NCBI GenBank assembly: GCA_009869945.1
Contig: WIXG01000199.1
Location: 62,001 to 126,000 of the forward strand
Direction: 5' to 3'
DNA length: 64,000 bases
From: Mesaphorura yosii
Taxonomy: Eukaryota > Arthropoda > Collembola > Poduromorpha > Tullbergiidae
Every line of letters starts with the position of its first letter. Position 1 is the stretch's first letter. Both the position numbers and the translations under genes were made by a program. The notes under the pieces were generated by a model. That model searched no databases. It was not told the origin of the DNA and was given only the letters and a program-made list of their open reading frames with translations. This document shows, one piece after another, positions 38,501-51,491 of this stretch.

Positions 38501-40133
38501 TTACAGAGAACACTGTTGAAGAGAAGATAGTTGAAAGAGCAGAAGTGAAATTACGACTGGACAAACTGGTAATTCAGCAAGGCCGTCTGATTGACAGCAA
38601 AGCAAATCAGCTTGGAAAAGATGAAATGCTGAGCATGATTCGTTTCGGGGCTGATCATGTCTTCGCTTCTAGGGATTCTGAAATTACTGATGAAGACATA
38701 GACACCATTCTGCAGAAAAGTGAAAATCGAACCGAAGAACTAAACCAGAAACTTGCTGCTCTTGGAGAGTCGTCGTTAAGGAATTTCACTCTGGATGCTC
38801 CAACTACCTCACTCTATAAATTTGAAGGAGAAGATTACAGAGAGAAACACAAAACATTCATTGGTCACTGGATTGAACCACCGAAGAGAGAACGGAAAGC
38901 TAACTATGCAGTCGATGCGTACTTCAGAGAGGCTTTACGAGTATCCGAGCCTAAAGCACCGAAGGCACCAAGACCAACAAAGTTACCAGTTGTGCAAGAT
39001 TTCCAGTTCTTTCCTCCGAGGTTGTTTGAGCTTCTAGACCAGGAAATCTATTTCTACCGGAAGAGTCTGGGATACAAAGTCCCACGAAACCCGGAGATGG
39101 GAGCTGAAGCAGCTAAGCTTCAGAAAGAAGAGCAGAAGAAAATAGACGAAGCCAAACCAATGACAGATGCGGAGCAGGCAGAACGAGAAGGTCTTTTGAG
39201 TCAGGGCTTTGTTCACTGGACAAAGAGAGACTTCAACCAGTTCGTCAAGGCGAACGAGAAATATGGACGGGACGACATTGAGAGCATTGCAAAGGAAGTG
39301 GATGGGAAAACTCCGGAAGAAGTAATCGAGTACAGCACCGTCTTCTGGGAACGATGCCACGAACTTCAGGATGTGGAGAGAATAATGGCTCAAATTGAAC
39401 GTGGTGAATCAAAAATCCAAAGACGCGCTAGTATTAAGAAGGCGCTTGACACGAAGGTATATTCATTCACTCAAACTTTTCCTTTCCCTCATTGATAAGA
39501 GAAAGGCAACATCATATAACCTTATAGCACTATTTATGAATATAGCATTATCTATTATAGCGTTATTTATAGCAGCATTTTCAATTCGTATTTCAGATGT
39601 CAAGATACAGAGCAGCATTCCACCAACTGAGAATTGCGTACGGAACAAACAAGGGAAAGAATTATACGGAGGAGGAAGACCGATTCCTTGTTTGTATGTT
39701 GCACAAGTTGGGGTTCGACAAAGAGAACGTCTATGACGAACTGCGAGTTTGTGTCAGGTAAAATGAAGCACTTATGTATCAAGAATTAGTTTGTGCATCT
39801 CTCCCAACCAGAGAACTCAATTTTGAAGGGAGCAACCAGCAATGTAACTGATTTTTAATTTTGTGTTCGATCCACAGAGCTGCCCCACAATTTCGCTTCG
39901 ACTGGTTCCTTAAGTCAAGAACCGCCATGGAATTGCAAAGACGCTGTAACACGCTCATTACGTTGATTGAAAGGGAGAACCAAGAGTTGGAGGAGAAGGA
40001 GAAGCAAGAAAGAAAGAAGCAGAAGAGCAGCATCAAGTCCAACTCCGCTCAGGGTAAAGTAGATTCGAAAGGAGTTAAACGGAAGAGTGAGCTCCCGACT
40101 CCAGAAAAGGCGGTCCTGAAAAAGAAAAAGTAA
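35508..40133 (+). CDS. Iswi: ISWI chromatin-remodelling ATPase (SMARCA5 homologue)
   Basis: ATP-dependent nucleosome-sliding motor of complexes such as NURF, ACF and CHRAC (known for ISWI). Exons: 35508-35558, 36452-36514, 36601-36776, 36851-37032, 37104-37161, 37338-39456, 39597-39757, 39878-40133; in frame, 1021 residues, the usual length. Visible in order: [12 protein letters not shown] before the ATPase; Walker A DEMGLGKT (about 162-169); IDEAHR (about 263); the [13 protein letters not shown] block; helicase C with [31 protein letters not shown] and DRAHRIGQ; the linker [20 protein letters not shown]; then HAND, SANT ([20 protein letters not shown], about 803) and SLIDE (from about 885, with [19 protein letters not shown]). 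The donor of exon 3 could be 36785 instead of 36776 (9 nt, same phase). Catalytic motifs are all intact. The first intron is about 0.9 kb; most of the protein is one 2.1-kb exon. Confidence 0.97.
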
Positions 40134-40264
40134 TGCGGGAGGATCCGATCTGATGAAGAATCTTGCGGAACGCATTCAGCCAGTGTTAAACGTGTTAAAT
40201 GTAATTTACTTAATATTTCCAAGTATTTGTACAACAACTTATGGTTAACCTTATGCCAATGTCC

Positions 40265-40270
40265 AATAAA
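40265..40270 (+). terminator. Candidate polyadenylation signal of ISWI
   Basis: AATAAA about 130 bp after the ISWI stop codon. Confidence 0.5.
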
Positions 40271-40464
40271 CACTCTCATTCCTTGTACTTCCTCCAAATT
40301 TCACACCATATCTTCTTCATACGGCTCTTTGCATTTCGACTAAAGTGTGATATCAGCGAATTTCGCTCTTGCCTTGGCGTTGCGGGCATATTTTATTGAA
40401 TTTACTTCTTCGGACGAAGGAATAACAGGATACTTGTCCTTAGAGACAGAATTTTCTCAACAAA

Positions 40465-40470
40465 TTTATT
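40465..40470 (-). terminator. Candidate polyadenylation signal of Ssdp
   Basis: AATAAA on the minus strand about 0.55 kb after the Ssdp stop; a second copy lies at 40392-40397. Confidence 0.35.
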
Positions 40471-41026
40471 TCCAGATTCACTATTTACTATTTACATGAA
40501 TAAATTATTCAAGAACATAGTTCAATGACGTCTAAATTATCTTAAGTACAATTAAATTAAGTTTTAACCATCAGAAACAGCCGTCACCAAAAATACCTTG
40601 AAGAGAGTTTGATGATTGATTACAGCTGGCTAGATTTCTAAACTACCCTTCTTTCCACAATTACTGCGAGTTTTATACAAGTTTTACAAAATAGTATTTA
40701 CAGAAATCATAATTTTCAGGAGTGCTGGAACTAACGTGGAGTGAACTCATGAAAATCTTTGAGGTCATTTTTAAAACAATTGACTATAAAAATCTAAGTA
40801 CAACTTAATGAAAAATGGTTTGGTAAAAAAGATTCGCTAAACTAACGACCTCACTGCGCCTGGGCAGATGTGAACTAAGTATAAATGAGTGTCCTTTGTA
40901 AGTGAATAGTAAGTGATATCCCCAGACCCGGTGCATTCCGAGGAATTAGTGGGAGATGGTCAAAAGTAACTCAGGATGTCTTCGCATAGAAAACTCGTCC
41001 GTTCAAAAAGTTACAACTCGATGCTA

Positions 41027-44000
41027 CTATTGCATAAAATAGTCTGGGTGTTCTGAGTCTTTCTCGAACCGCTTGGCTTCTTCCTGCATGCTCTCCTTGA
41101 TTTTCAGAATAGCTGCAGATTCTGTTTGCTCCTGTGGAAGAACAAATAATTAACACGAAAACTTTTCATTATGTGGTTACGCACTTTTCGCTAGGTTGGT
41201 TAGGGATCTTACGTTTTCGGCAGGACCTCCAAATCCACCCATATTGTAGTCTGATATTGCAGATCCTGCATCATCCCTTGGCGTCCCTGGTCCATTTGCA
41301 GGTGAATTCTTCATATCCATTCCGTCACCGTTCATTCCGGGTGTCATTCCTCCTCCAATGGGAAGCGCGCTTCCTTCAGACCCTCCAAGAGGGAAATCCT
41401 GGCATTCGAGAACAGAAAGTCATCAGCATCCTCAAAGCATGTCAAAATCATGAGGACAGTTCCTAAGCTGCTCATATTCTAACTCACCGCCGCAATGTTT
41501 CCGGATACCGGCTTCATAATGCCTCCGTGGTACATGTTTTCACCTCCCGAACTTGATGAATCTGTAAAATACAAAGAACGTTTAAAACCAATCCGTTAAT
41601 TCAGTATTGGGTCGGGCAATTACAATATGTACCTTGAGGACTCGGCATTATTGGTGTTCCAGGCCCCGCCGGTGCTGAACCAGGAGGACCATAATTTCCC
41701 GGAGATGATGAATTATAATTCATAGACTGCAAAAATATCATAATTGTAACGTGCGTTACATTGATTCAACAACAAAAACAATTTTTCTTGAATATTCACC
41801 ACGAATTTGATACTAACATGCACAAACTCTGAAGTTCACAAGAAATTACACTACAATTAAAAAGATACTCACCGAAGCATTATTTGACGGCCACTGTGGA
41901 CGGCCTCCCATGGAGATCTGTGGCATACCGGGTGGAGGTGGACCTCGCATTGGACCAAATGATGGACCAAGAGACCCAATGGGACGAGCGGAATTCATTC
42001 TGGGGCCCAATTGAGGCGGCATACCACCTGGAATATCAAACGGTATTAGTGGATGTAGAAGTTGTGAATAAAGAAACATGTAGCGTAATTCAGAGTAGAT
42101 TAAGATTTCTCTAAATTGCGAACTTCGCTGCCGTGATGAAATGCGAGGTGCAATAGCAATAGTGCAGTCATGCAAAGTGCTATAGCCGGTGGGATTTACC
42201 CATAACGTCGCTTCCCCCACTATAACTAACAACTGAACTATCAAACGTCATACTTCTTTTCTGGGTTCGTTTTGGGTGCCTACAGAGACTACTACCAACT
42301 AGAGTTAGAGGTAAGTCTGCGTACCTTGCCATCCTCCGAAGTCACCTTCCCCTTCGAAGCAGCAGTAACGAATAATATTTATTTAGCACAAGAGCATGAG
42401 CACCGTAGCTTCTAACGTAAAGACCTTAGCTAATAATTCTGGCGCCCGCCTAATATATATGGAACCTTGAAATTTTGCAAGTAATCCCTAAAACCAGAAT
42501 TTCGGAGAAAGTTTTACATTTCCAGTTCTCTAGCGGTGTATATGGTAGAGATTGTTCAAATCCATTGTATGAAGTGAGATGCTCTACTGTTACTTTGCAA
42601 TAATAGTCTGACAATTAAGTAAAGAGCTCGAGTCATTCATTAGAGGCCGCAAATACTCGCTCTGCGTCTCAAAATCTGAAGCCAGTGAAGAACGAAAGCT
42701 TAAGTAATAGAAACTCACCTTGACGATTTGGATCCATTCCAGATAGTAGCGGTTGACCAGGAGGCTATGAAATAAAAATGGGGATTAAATGGAGTTTCAC
42801 GGAAGCTAAGCCCTCAGAAAGAACTTCACACAATCAGTGAGGACATGACACGGTAATAATAACTCACGCCGCTAAAGTCGTTTCCAATTTGTTGCAGCCG
42901 TGCTCCTGGTCTCGGTCCCCCAGGATAGCGAGGCCCCATGAACGCCTGCTTACAGACAAAATAAATTCCCGTTTAAATAAAACGCATTGAAGGGGAATTC
43001 AATGTAATTTTTACAAACAACGTACTTGGTTGCCCAACATTTGCGAAGGTGGAGGCTGTGAATGAGGCGATGGTTGTGACACGTGCGTCGGTGGTGATGG
43101 ACGCATCGCTGAGTTCTGCACGGGATAGTTCGTTAAAATTCGTGCAAACCAAAGAAGCTAGTACACGATGGTACGGTACTCAAAATTGCAGGGTTGAAAA
43201 TTGAACTTACAGGAAAGAATCCTGGTGGCATGGGGCCGCCGCTCATACTTTCGTTGGGAGGCAACTGACCCATTGGACTTGAAGCAGGGCCGGAATTCTA
43301 AAAAGGAAAACATAATTTGGCTACAGAAAAGCACAACTTAGTTCTATTAGCCACTAAGAAAATTTAAGTCTTACGTGCGCAATGCCATTGACGCCGTACC
43401 CAGAGTTAACAAATCCCTGTTGAAAGTTTGACTATATCACTTAAAAATAATTAGTATTCTCTCTTTTATGCTCAACATACGTAATCATGAAACGCCTTTG
43501 CTTCGCTAGAATGTTCACAAGTGTCCCTGCGTTCTGGTGCCGCGCAGTACAAGTCCCAAAATACGCTGTAGAAATAAAGAGATGGAAACGATGTTCATAT
43601 CAACTCCAAACGCCGGAAGCTTTACATCCGAATATTAAGTTCGCAATGATCGACAATGCTTCACTGCAAATGCAAAACTTACCACCACCATGAGTGCAGA
43701 AAGCCAGGAGGTTCTCCAAGCGTTATGTTCTTCTCCCATCGTATCTGTCAGAAGTAGGAAACAATGTATTATTAATTGGCCACATAAGCCCAAGCCCGTC
43801 AAGCCATAACTGGAAGGGTATTTTAGGGAGAAAAGTCAACGCTAATGTGGTGTACTTACCTCGGAAAGAAATGTTTGAGCCGCTTTTTGTGCCCCGACGT
43901 GTAGCAGATACTCATACACGTACAACGCCAACCTGGAGTCATAGAATCGGTCATGAGAATTCATAGATTAAATACCTAATCCCGTTAATTATCTTGTACA

Positions 44001-44061
44001 CTTACTTTTCCCGTGCTTGTGCGTCCGATGGAACACTGGACCCTTTGCCCTTAGCGTACAT
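41027..44061 (-). CDS. Ssdp: Ssdp/SSBP family protein, LDB1 partner (LUFS domain)
   Basis: Nuclear cofactor; family members bind Chip/LDB1 and stabilise LIM-homeodomain and Wnt enhanceosome complexes. Minus-strand exons: 44061-44006, 43932-43860, 43744-43683, 43565-43481, 43416-43375, 43297-43211, 43115-43026, 42945-42868, 42764-42719, 42027-41873, 41726-41633, 41561-41488, 41398-41213, 41131-41027; in frame, 410 residues. The LUFS domain with LisH is at about 14-92: [76 protein letters not shown]. The rest is a Pro/Gly/Met-rich low-complexity region ([23 protein letters not shown]). It ends with a conserved helix containing [20 protein letters not shown] then HPDYF, as I recall from fly Ssdp. 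A 21-nt candidate microexon (42325-42345) could be inserted in phase. Confidence 0.95.
42325..42345 (-). other. Candidate 21-nt alternative microexon of Ssdp
   Basis: On the minus strand, AG|GTGACTTC...GGCAAG|GTACGC encodes seven residues (GDFGGWQ) and preserves phase 1 on both sides, inside the 0.7-kb intron between exons 42719-42764 and 41873-42027. The donor is good; the acceptor tract is purine-rich and weak. Confidence 0.3.
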
Positions 44062-45922
44062 TATTGATTGGATTATGACACCGGAACCTTCCTGATTCTA
44101 AAAACCAAATTCCTTACTGCTATTAATACTGTTACTTATGGAACTTTGTAAGGCAAGTCGACAAAAAAAATCAGCTTTCAAGCTGTGTTATCTTGCCTGA
44201 AAATTTCCAGCAATAATATTAGTTAGGAAACTGCTTTGACTTTAAATCACATTTATAAGTATTGGCATGAAGTAAATACAGCAACAGTGTGAAAAGTGCG
44301 CAAGAGTCAAGCAGACGCAAAGTCTTCGCTTCGATTTTTTGAGGTGGGAGGTTGTGTGTGAAATTTTAAGTACATAGCGACAGTTGAGAGGGGGCATAAT
44401 AAGTGAGAACTTTAACAAAACCCATGATCAAATGTCAGCCGACTAGGCATATAGATTCGATACATCGTGAGTTATTCCTAACATTCACACGGAACATAAA
44501 GAGCGTCCTGCAATTTGGTATCTATAATGGATGTAAACGGCTCTGTTTTCCCTCAACAGAATTGAGGGGCCCGGTTTCGCAAGAAATGCCCGTAAAGGAG
44601 TTTGCGGACATTGGAAGATCCAAATTTACTATGACGAGACGTTGATCGATGACGGTGGGGCCATGACTGGTGTAAGCAGGGTCCTTTAATGATTATATAA
44701 TTCTTCTATGGAACCAAGTACTCTTCTTAATCAGATTACTGATGGTTAGTCTTTAATAGTAACCTCCTCCAGTGTATTCATGGCTTCATAGCAAGGTGCA
44801 CTGATAATTATCCGACCCCCTAATGTTAAGGGCTAGTCGGATAATTATCGGATTTTTTCGAAAAAATCATGATTTTTTCACACCCTGCTTCATAGATACT
44901 CATGGTTATACTGGAAACATAAACGCCCGAACATGTCGTTGTATTATACCGGTTAATCATGTGGGGCAAACTAATCATGTGCTTAAGGCCATTAAAACAC
45001 CATACTGACTAAATAAGTAAGCAACACCTATATTTGACGTACCTGGTTCTCGGGAATTGGAACCAGGAAGATCTCTGCTCATTGAAACGGACAGTACATT
45101 GAATCACATAGATTTAGTGCATATAATTTCTGATCACAACCCGCCCACAGTCACTCATTTTATCGACTATCCCTCTCTTGCAAGTACTACATTACACTGC
45201 TGTTGTATCACAACAAATGCTCAAGTGAAGTTTTACTTGTGGTTTCGGCTTTTTGTGAGGACCGGCGGATGCAAAAGTTACACCTATCTTGAGGGTTAGT
45301 TAGCATTGGTAACGGGGCAACGGCTCCACTGGGCAACATTTTGGACCACCGCCTGCAATTTGGCCTTGCATTTGTGTCTCCTATTTCCTATTTTTATAGG
45401 GTAGAGAAACTGCTAATGGTTGTGACTACAGACTTGACTATAGTGAATTTTGACAAGTGTACAAAGTGCATGATATGACTGCAGACTGCCACTGGTAACT
45501 GAGCGATTCAAATAATTAACGCCGGTAAATGCTCTGACTTCGACTTTTCATCGACTTGTAGTTCATGAAGTGTCGGCGACTTTTTAGGTGAGTCAATTAC
45601 ACAGAGTACAGCTAATATTAGAAAGTCAACCTAACCTAAGCCTCATTCTGCATTCGTTTTATTTTCAACGTAGCCTAAGGGACATCGCAAACAACCGCAG
45701 TAGTGCTATTTTTGGTCAAGAACATAGATAATAGTGTTCATCAGTTGATTGGAGAAAGTGAAGTCAAACCCCTTTTAACTAAGAGGACGAAATGCCCGTG
45801 AAGTTCAATCATGCACATCAAGCCTCACCATTCTGCTGACCCGCTCCGTAGCCATAGGATGCTCATTTTTTGGATTGGAACCATGGAACTAGTCATAGTA
45901 TGAAATAAGCTAATCTCCAAAA
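44062..45922. other. Divergent upstream region of Ssdp and the receptor phosphatase
   Basis: About 1.9 kb between divergent start codons. It should contain both promoters and leader exons, and it holds the nested palindromes at 44803-44879. No coding exon is supported; the frames present start with GTG or run through the palindromes. Confidence 0.5.
44803..44879. repeat. Cluster of perfect inverted repeats and palindromes
   Basis: Two 14-bp arms, GATAATTATCCGAC at 44803-44816 and its exact reverse complement at 44836-44849, flank a 19-nt loop. Directly adjacent is an 18-bp perfect palindrome (GATTTTTTCGAAAAAATC, 44851-44868) that overlaps a 20-bp perfect palindrome (GAAAAAATCATGATTTTTTC, 44860-44879). 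The 9-mer GATTTTTTC thus occurs three times in alternating orientation. This could be the end of a foldback or MITE-like element, a cruciform-forming site or an RNA hairpin. Confidence 0.85.
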
Positions 45923-48900
45923 ATGTCGGACCGCCGGCTGCAAGAAGCACTGATGTTTTTATTTGTGACGAGGATCTTTACCCTCTTCCTCCATGTGACC
46001 TTCATCCTCGGTAAGATAAGGTTTTTATAACCACTCTTACATGTGGCGGATATTTATACTGACGTCCGTTCTGTTTACAGGAAGCGATGTTGAGGTGAAA
46101 AAATTTGGAAATCTTAAATTGGGCGACGAGCTGACGTTGGTTTGTACTCATAATACAAGCAATTTCGATTGGTGGAGAGATGATCAAGTCATGACTAAGG
46201 CCGCGTCCATTAACAACACGAAAGCTCTTAAGTTTGAAAAATTGTCCGTCATTGACATCAATAACTATACATGCAAGCCATCCACAACTTCAAATGCGAG
46301 TCGTTCGTTCGAAGTTGTATTTAATGGTAGGTTAAATGGTCTTAAGGCTGTCTTAACTTTGCCGGACAAAAATTATTTCTACTTTCATACTCGTTTCAGT
46401 TCCTGCCATTCTTGAGACTGAGCCTCATGTTACCGTAGCTGAAGGAACTCAAGACATGCTCAAATGTAATGCCTCTGGTTATCCTTTGATGGGCAACTTG
46501 GGATGGGAACTTCCTCAGGGGACTGATTTGGGACTGGAGAAGGATTTAATTACAAAGCGAAACATTACTCACATTTTTTCCAATCTGTCTTTGAGAAACG
46601 TCACGCGAAAGTATGGCGGACTGTACGTTTGCAAATACGAAGATCTAGCGATGAACATCTCCGTTAAGGTTACAGGTAAATGCACCTTAAGTTGGCACTC
46701 TCGTTCCTGGCCATAAATAATTTCACGTACGTTGTCTGATTATAAAATAGGCGCTCCAACAGTGACATCATTTAACGTTCATGTAATTGGTAAATCCAGA
46801 ATTTATGTAGACTGGGCGATAGACGATGGAAATCTCGAACTAAACCGGATTACCTTAAGTGTAAGTAATAATATTTTCGTTATGCTCCTTTGCATGGGAG
46901 TTTATTTTATCTTCTTTATCTTTCTTTGCAGTACCAATCCGCCAAAGAAGATGTTAGCTTGCTGAAGCAGCATAATTCCACATATAATGGAGGATCATAT
47001 ATAATGGAGGGCCTGACCCCTAAGACAAACTACAGTAGTTTCTCTTTGAAAGTTGAAAACAATGCTGGAAGTGCACAAATGTTTAAAAACCAAACATTTC
47101 GGACATTTAGTGAAGGTTATTCCTAAACACTGGCAATGCATATGATACTCTACCAGTATTTTAATTACCGTTCAATTTTACACGACAGATGTGTACTTTG
47201 TGCCGAGCGTATCCGTTAATGGACTAACTTCGGATACTGTAACCTTGGGGTGGAGTGTACCTCAAAACGTATCCACCTTATATCATTATTTCGAGATTTT
47301 GGTTATGGAGAAGTCCAAAGAGCCGAAGAATTACTGGGCAAGAGAGACACCATTCATGGTGGAGAAGTTAAACCCTGGCAGTAACTACTCATTTGTGGTA
47401 AAGACTTCATTCGTGCATGCCCATTTCTTCCACAGCAATAATAGAACTTACTCCAAGCTTCTGGCAGAAACTTTCATGTTGGTCTCGATGAGATTATGAT
47501 AAATGACTTTCACTCAAATAATACAGACTAAAAAGGTAATTTTAATAAATACGAATAAATACTTATTTCTGCTCACAGGTGCGAGCCTGCTCCAATTACA
47601 CCAAACATTGCGACGGACTTTCAACTGTGGTCAGTGAAACGACAATGGACGGCATTTCCAGCTCTCCAAAGAATGTTCAAGTTGTATGTCACTTGGACCC
47701 GGGTACCAATGAAGGAATGGTGAACGTAACATGGGACACTCCTGACAATCCGCGTGGAACCATTGTGTCATATACAGTTACACTTACCGGAAATTCCACA
47801 TACCTTGGAGATAACGGACAGCAAGTCGTAGAAGCAGTAGGGCCTCAGAGTAGGAATGTGCTTGAACAAAGGACAAAATTTACGGGACAGCTGCCGAATA
47901 CACAAGTTCATGTCAGGTTAGCTATTATCATTTACTCAATGGCGGAATGTCCGGAGGATCTTTCTTAACCTCGCCTTCAAACTATTCAGCGTGTGTGCGA
48001 AAACGGGGAGCCGAATGTGTGGCCCTGCTGGAAGCGGAAGTTGCTCCACACCGTCCAGTCTTCCCCATCAAGAGGAGCTAAGTAAGGCGAGTTGGAAGAT
48101 GGTTTATCAGAAGAACAGGTTCTACTTTCTGATGACAATACCACACATTTCTCATCGAAATGGCTCCATTTGCTGCCTCCGCGTGGTGGTTGTGAGACTC
48201 ACAAATTCAAAGTCGTTGGATTCACTTCAGCCTCCTCACCTCATTAAGCTCCAAACGTACGATGAAGTCCACTCCAGCACGACGGGAGGCGCCTATGTTG
48301 CGGAACTGCTTGAACCCGAAAGGTAGGTTCCCAAATTAAGCGCCAGACCAGAAATTACAAATTGCGGAAGCAACTCCCTAACGTAACTAATATACATTGG
48401 AACTTTCCAACTGGAATGGATTAATATGGACTTCATTATGAGATAACTTGTAACACTATTGTCTAAAATGAGAAAAATGTCATTGACAGGAGAATCCACA
48501 ACATTATGATAGGAGATGGTCAACCAACGCCCGATAAAAGACTTGCGACATGTCCCAAATGCTCTGGAGAGAAGCGGAATAGTGTAAAAAGATCACGCGA
48601 TGCATTTTCTCACCATCAAGCCATGTTTCCAGAACACTATCACAAGAAGCGTCATTCCAGTTCCGGTGAAACTCTTCTCTCACCTCAGTCGGAAGCAATT
48701 CACGACGGACCGTTGGATTCCGAGAGTACATACACCGCATACTTGGAAGCAATAAGTAATTACCGTTATTCGTAACTCTAGGTTTGAGATAAGAAACATT
48801 TGGCAGTTATGTCGTGTTTTCTTATTCCAGTCTTAACTGAAAGGAATGAAGCGCTGAAAGCACAAAGCAAATATCTGACTCCGTTGAAGCGAAGTACAGA

Positions 48901-51491
48901 CTACGACGGTGAGATAGATCCAGCATTCTGGGGGTCCATATTGTTGGGCAGTGCGGTCATTACTTTGTCCATCGTGTTCGTCGCAATTGTTTGTCTCGCA
49001 CGGGCGAGAAAAGAACGGCGACCCGAGGGTTTGGGATTGTCACATTCCATCCAGTATTGGTGCAACAGGATTCGAGGCCAACGTGGTGTACAATTCACCA
49101 ACCCCGAAGTGGTTCCACCAATTGGAAAATCTGACTTGGTGATGAGTTTCGTGGAAAGACACCAGGAATGTGATTACGGATTCCAACGCGAGTTTGAGGT
49201 TGTTCTTAAATTGTATATTTAAACCACTTGAATTGTGGCTACGTATTTACATAATCTATTTCAGATGCTGCCTGACCGATTCATGGACAGAACTTCATTT
49301 GAGTCCGACAAAAGAGAAAATGTAGCCAAAAACCGCTACCCCGATATAAAGGCGTATGATCAAACGAGGGTTGTTTTGTCAACGCAAAACGACGTGCCCT
49401 GCTCTGACTATATTAATGCCAATTTCGTTACGGGCTACAAAGACAAGAAAAAGTACATCTGTGCTCAAGGTCCAATGGATTCGACAGTTAATGACTGGTG
49501 GAGAATGATTTGGGAACAACGAATAAGCTTAATTCTAATGTTAACAAATATTGAGGAGTACAGCAAAGCTAAATGTGCAAAATATTGGCCGTCGGATGGA
49601 AGCTGTACTTTTGGGGACATTGTTGTTGCGGAATGCACTGAAACTAAATGCTCGGGTAAGGTTGTTTCTCTTGACCTATTTTAGCACGGTCAGGCCCATT
49701 TTTCTTGACATATTTGTCCTATTTTGTAAGGATTTCGTTGACAATGTTTGCTTTTTATTTCAATGCAGTTGACTACGTGATGAGACGCCTTAAAATAAGA
49801 AACTGCAACTTGGATTCAGCAAAAGATTGCGAGAAAGAGCGAGAAGTGCTTCAGATGCACTATCTTGTATGGAAGGACTTTATGGCACCTGAACATCCTA
49901 TGGGCATCATCCGCTTCATAAAAAAGCTGAACGAAATTTACAGCCCCGAGTCAGAACCACGCCCACCAATTCTGGTCCATTGCAGTGCGGGAGTTGGCAG
50001 AACAGGGAGCTTAGTCGCTTTAGATATTCTACTAGCCGAACTCGAAGAAACAGGAGAAGTAACCATCTTCAATACAATTTGTGATTTGAGACATCAACGA
50101 AACTATTTAGTCCAGTCCTTGGTTAGTGACCTTTTCGTAATACAAATTTAGGCCAGTCTAATCTAATTGTCTCGACCATGAACTTTCAGAAACAATACGT
50201 GTTTATATATCGTGCTCTGATGGAGGTGGTCCAGTTTGGAGATACTCAAATAAGAATTTCTGATCTAAAAGCCATCGTTGAGAAACACCGTTCAACACAG
50301 AATGGAAAATCGAGCCTGCATTTGGAGTTTGAGGTAGAGCTCAAACTCGCTTTTGCTTGACTTGTTGACTTCCAATTTCCAAAGAAATGCTAAATTTTGC
50401 TATATTTTCAGAAACTGTCTCAAGTGGTTGAGGACCGGAAGCCGTTTTTGGCTGGCGCTTCTGAAGAGAATCGTCATCGAAATAGGCATGGAAATGTGAT
50501 ACCGTTTGACAAGTCCAGAGTTATATTATCACCGATTCCGAACGCCAACAAAGAAGTCTGTACCTACATTAACGCTTCTTTCATAGAGGTCAGTGTGCGA
50601 AAAGTTTGCCTAATCTTGTTGGATAAGGCCTTCACAATTCTAATTAAATCATTTAAATTCTTTAAATCAAACTTGTATTGTATTTCTTCTATAGGGATAC
50701 GACCACACAGACCAGTTCATTATCACTCAAGACCCTCTTGATACAACTGTTGGCGATTTTTGGCGAATGATCGTAGAGCAAAATGTTCGCAGCATTGTGA
50801 TGCTTTCAGAAGTTGGGGAAGACCCGCCCGCCTGCCCGCGTTATTGGCCTGAGAAAGACCAAGAAACTAGCCATGGGTTCATCCGAGTGAAATACATGCA
50901 AAGCCAAAGTTTCCCATTTTACTACCGACGCGAGTTCACGATAACTAACACAAGAACTCAAGATGCGCTTTTAGTTACCCAATTTCAATACAATGGTTGG
51001 CCAGTCGGGATAGACCAAGTTCCTGAAAGTCCAAGGGGCTTGGTAGAGTTAATTGACACTACCTTCAAACACAAAGACGCTTCAGACTCGCATAGTCCAA
51101 AGGTTGTACATTGCAGGTAGGTCGCACATATTTGTCGAAGAAGGTAGGAAAGAGACAAAAACATGAGATGATAACCAAATGAATCAATGAATGTTTTAAT
51201 TTCAGCGCTGGGGCCGACCGATCCTGCATTTATGTGGCATTAGCAATACTAGTTCAACAGATGCTGAGTGAATCGACAGTCGACGTCTTCAACGTTGTGA
51301 GAAGTATGCGTGCGCAAAGACAAGGACTCTTTCAAAATTTTGTAAGCCCAGTTTGCGAAACAAAGGCCGAAGTAATGTCACCATTATTCTTAACCGATCT
51401 CAACCATGATTTTCGACAGGCCCAGTATGAATTGCTTTATCGTGGACTCCTCACGTATTCGGAGCTGCACCGAAGTAACGGAGATACTTAA
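45923..51491 (+). CDS. Receptor-type protein tyrosine phosphatase (Ig x2, FN3 x3, TM, two PTP domains; Ptp69D-like)
   Basis: Cell-surface phosphotyrosine phosphatase; fly relatives guide axons. Exons: 45923-46010, 46081-46326, 46400-46675, 46751-46860, 46932-47115, 47189-47397, 47579-47916, 47990-48322, 48490-48755, 48831-49198, 49265-49655, 49769-50121, 50190-50333, 50412-50588, 50695-51116, 51206-51341, 51420-51491; in frame, 1370 residues. Signal peptide (FLHVTFILG); Ig1 (LVCT/YTCK), Ig2 (LKCNASG/YVCKY); three FN3 domains (about 205-480); membrane-proximal stretch with a basic KRSR site that might be furin-cleaved, as in LAR-type receptors; TM SILLGSAVITLSIVFVAIVC (about 717-736). D1 has KNRY, NDWWRMIWEQ and intact HCSAGVGRTG (about 1007), but its WPD loop reads WKD. 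D2 keeps C-x5-R (HCSAGADRS) but its loop reads WPV, so it is probably inactive. Many N-glycosylation sequons. The architecture, not close sequence comparison, suggests Ptp69D. Confidence 0.93.

Larger units (their letters stand above)
40134..41026. other. Convergent 3' region of ISWI and Ssdp
   Basis: About 0.9 kb of AT-rich DNA between converging stop codons. It holds an ISWI AATAAA at 40265 and reverse-strand AATAAA hexamers at 40392-40397 and 40465-40470 for Ssdp. No gene is seen. Confidence 0.6.
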
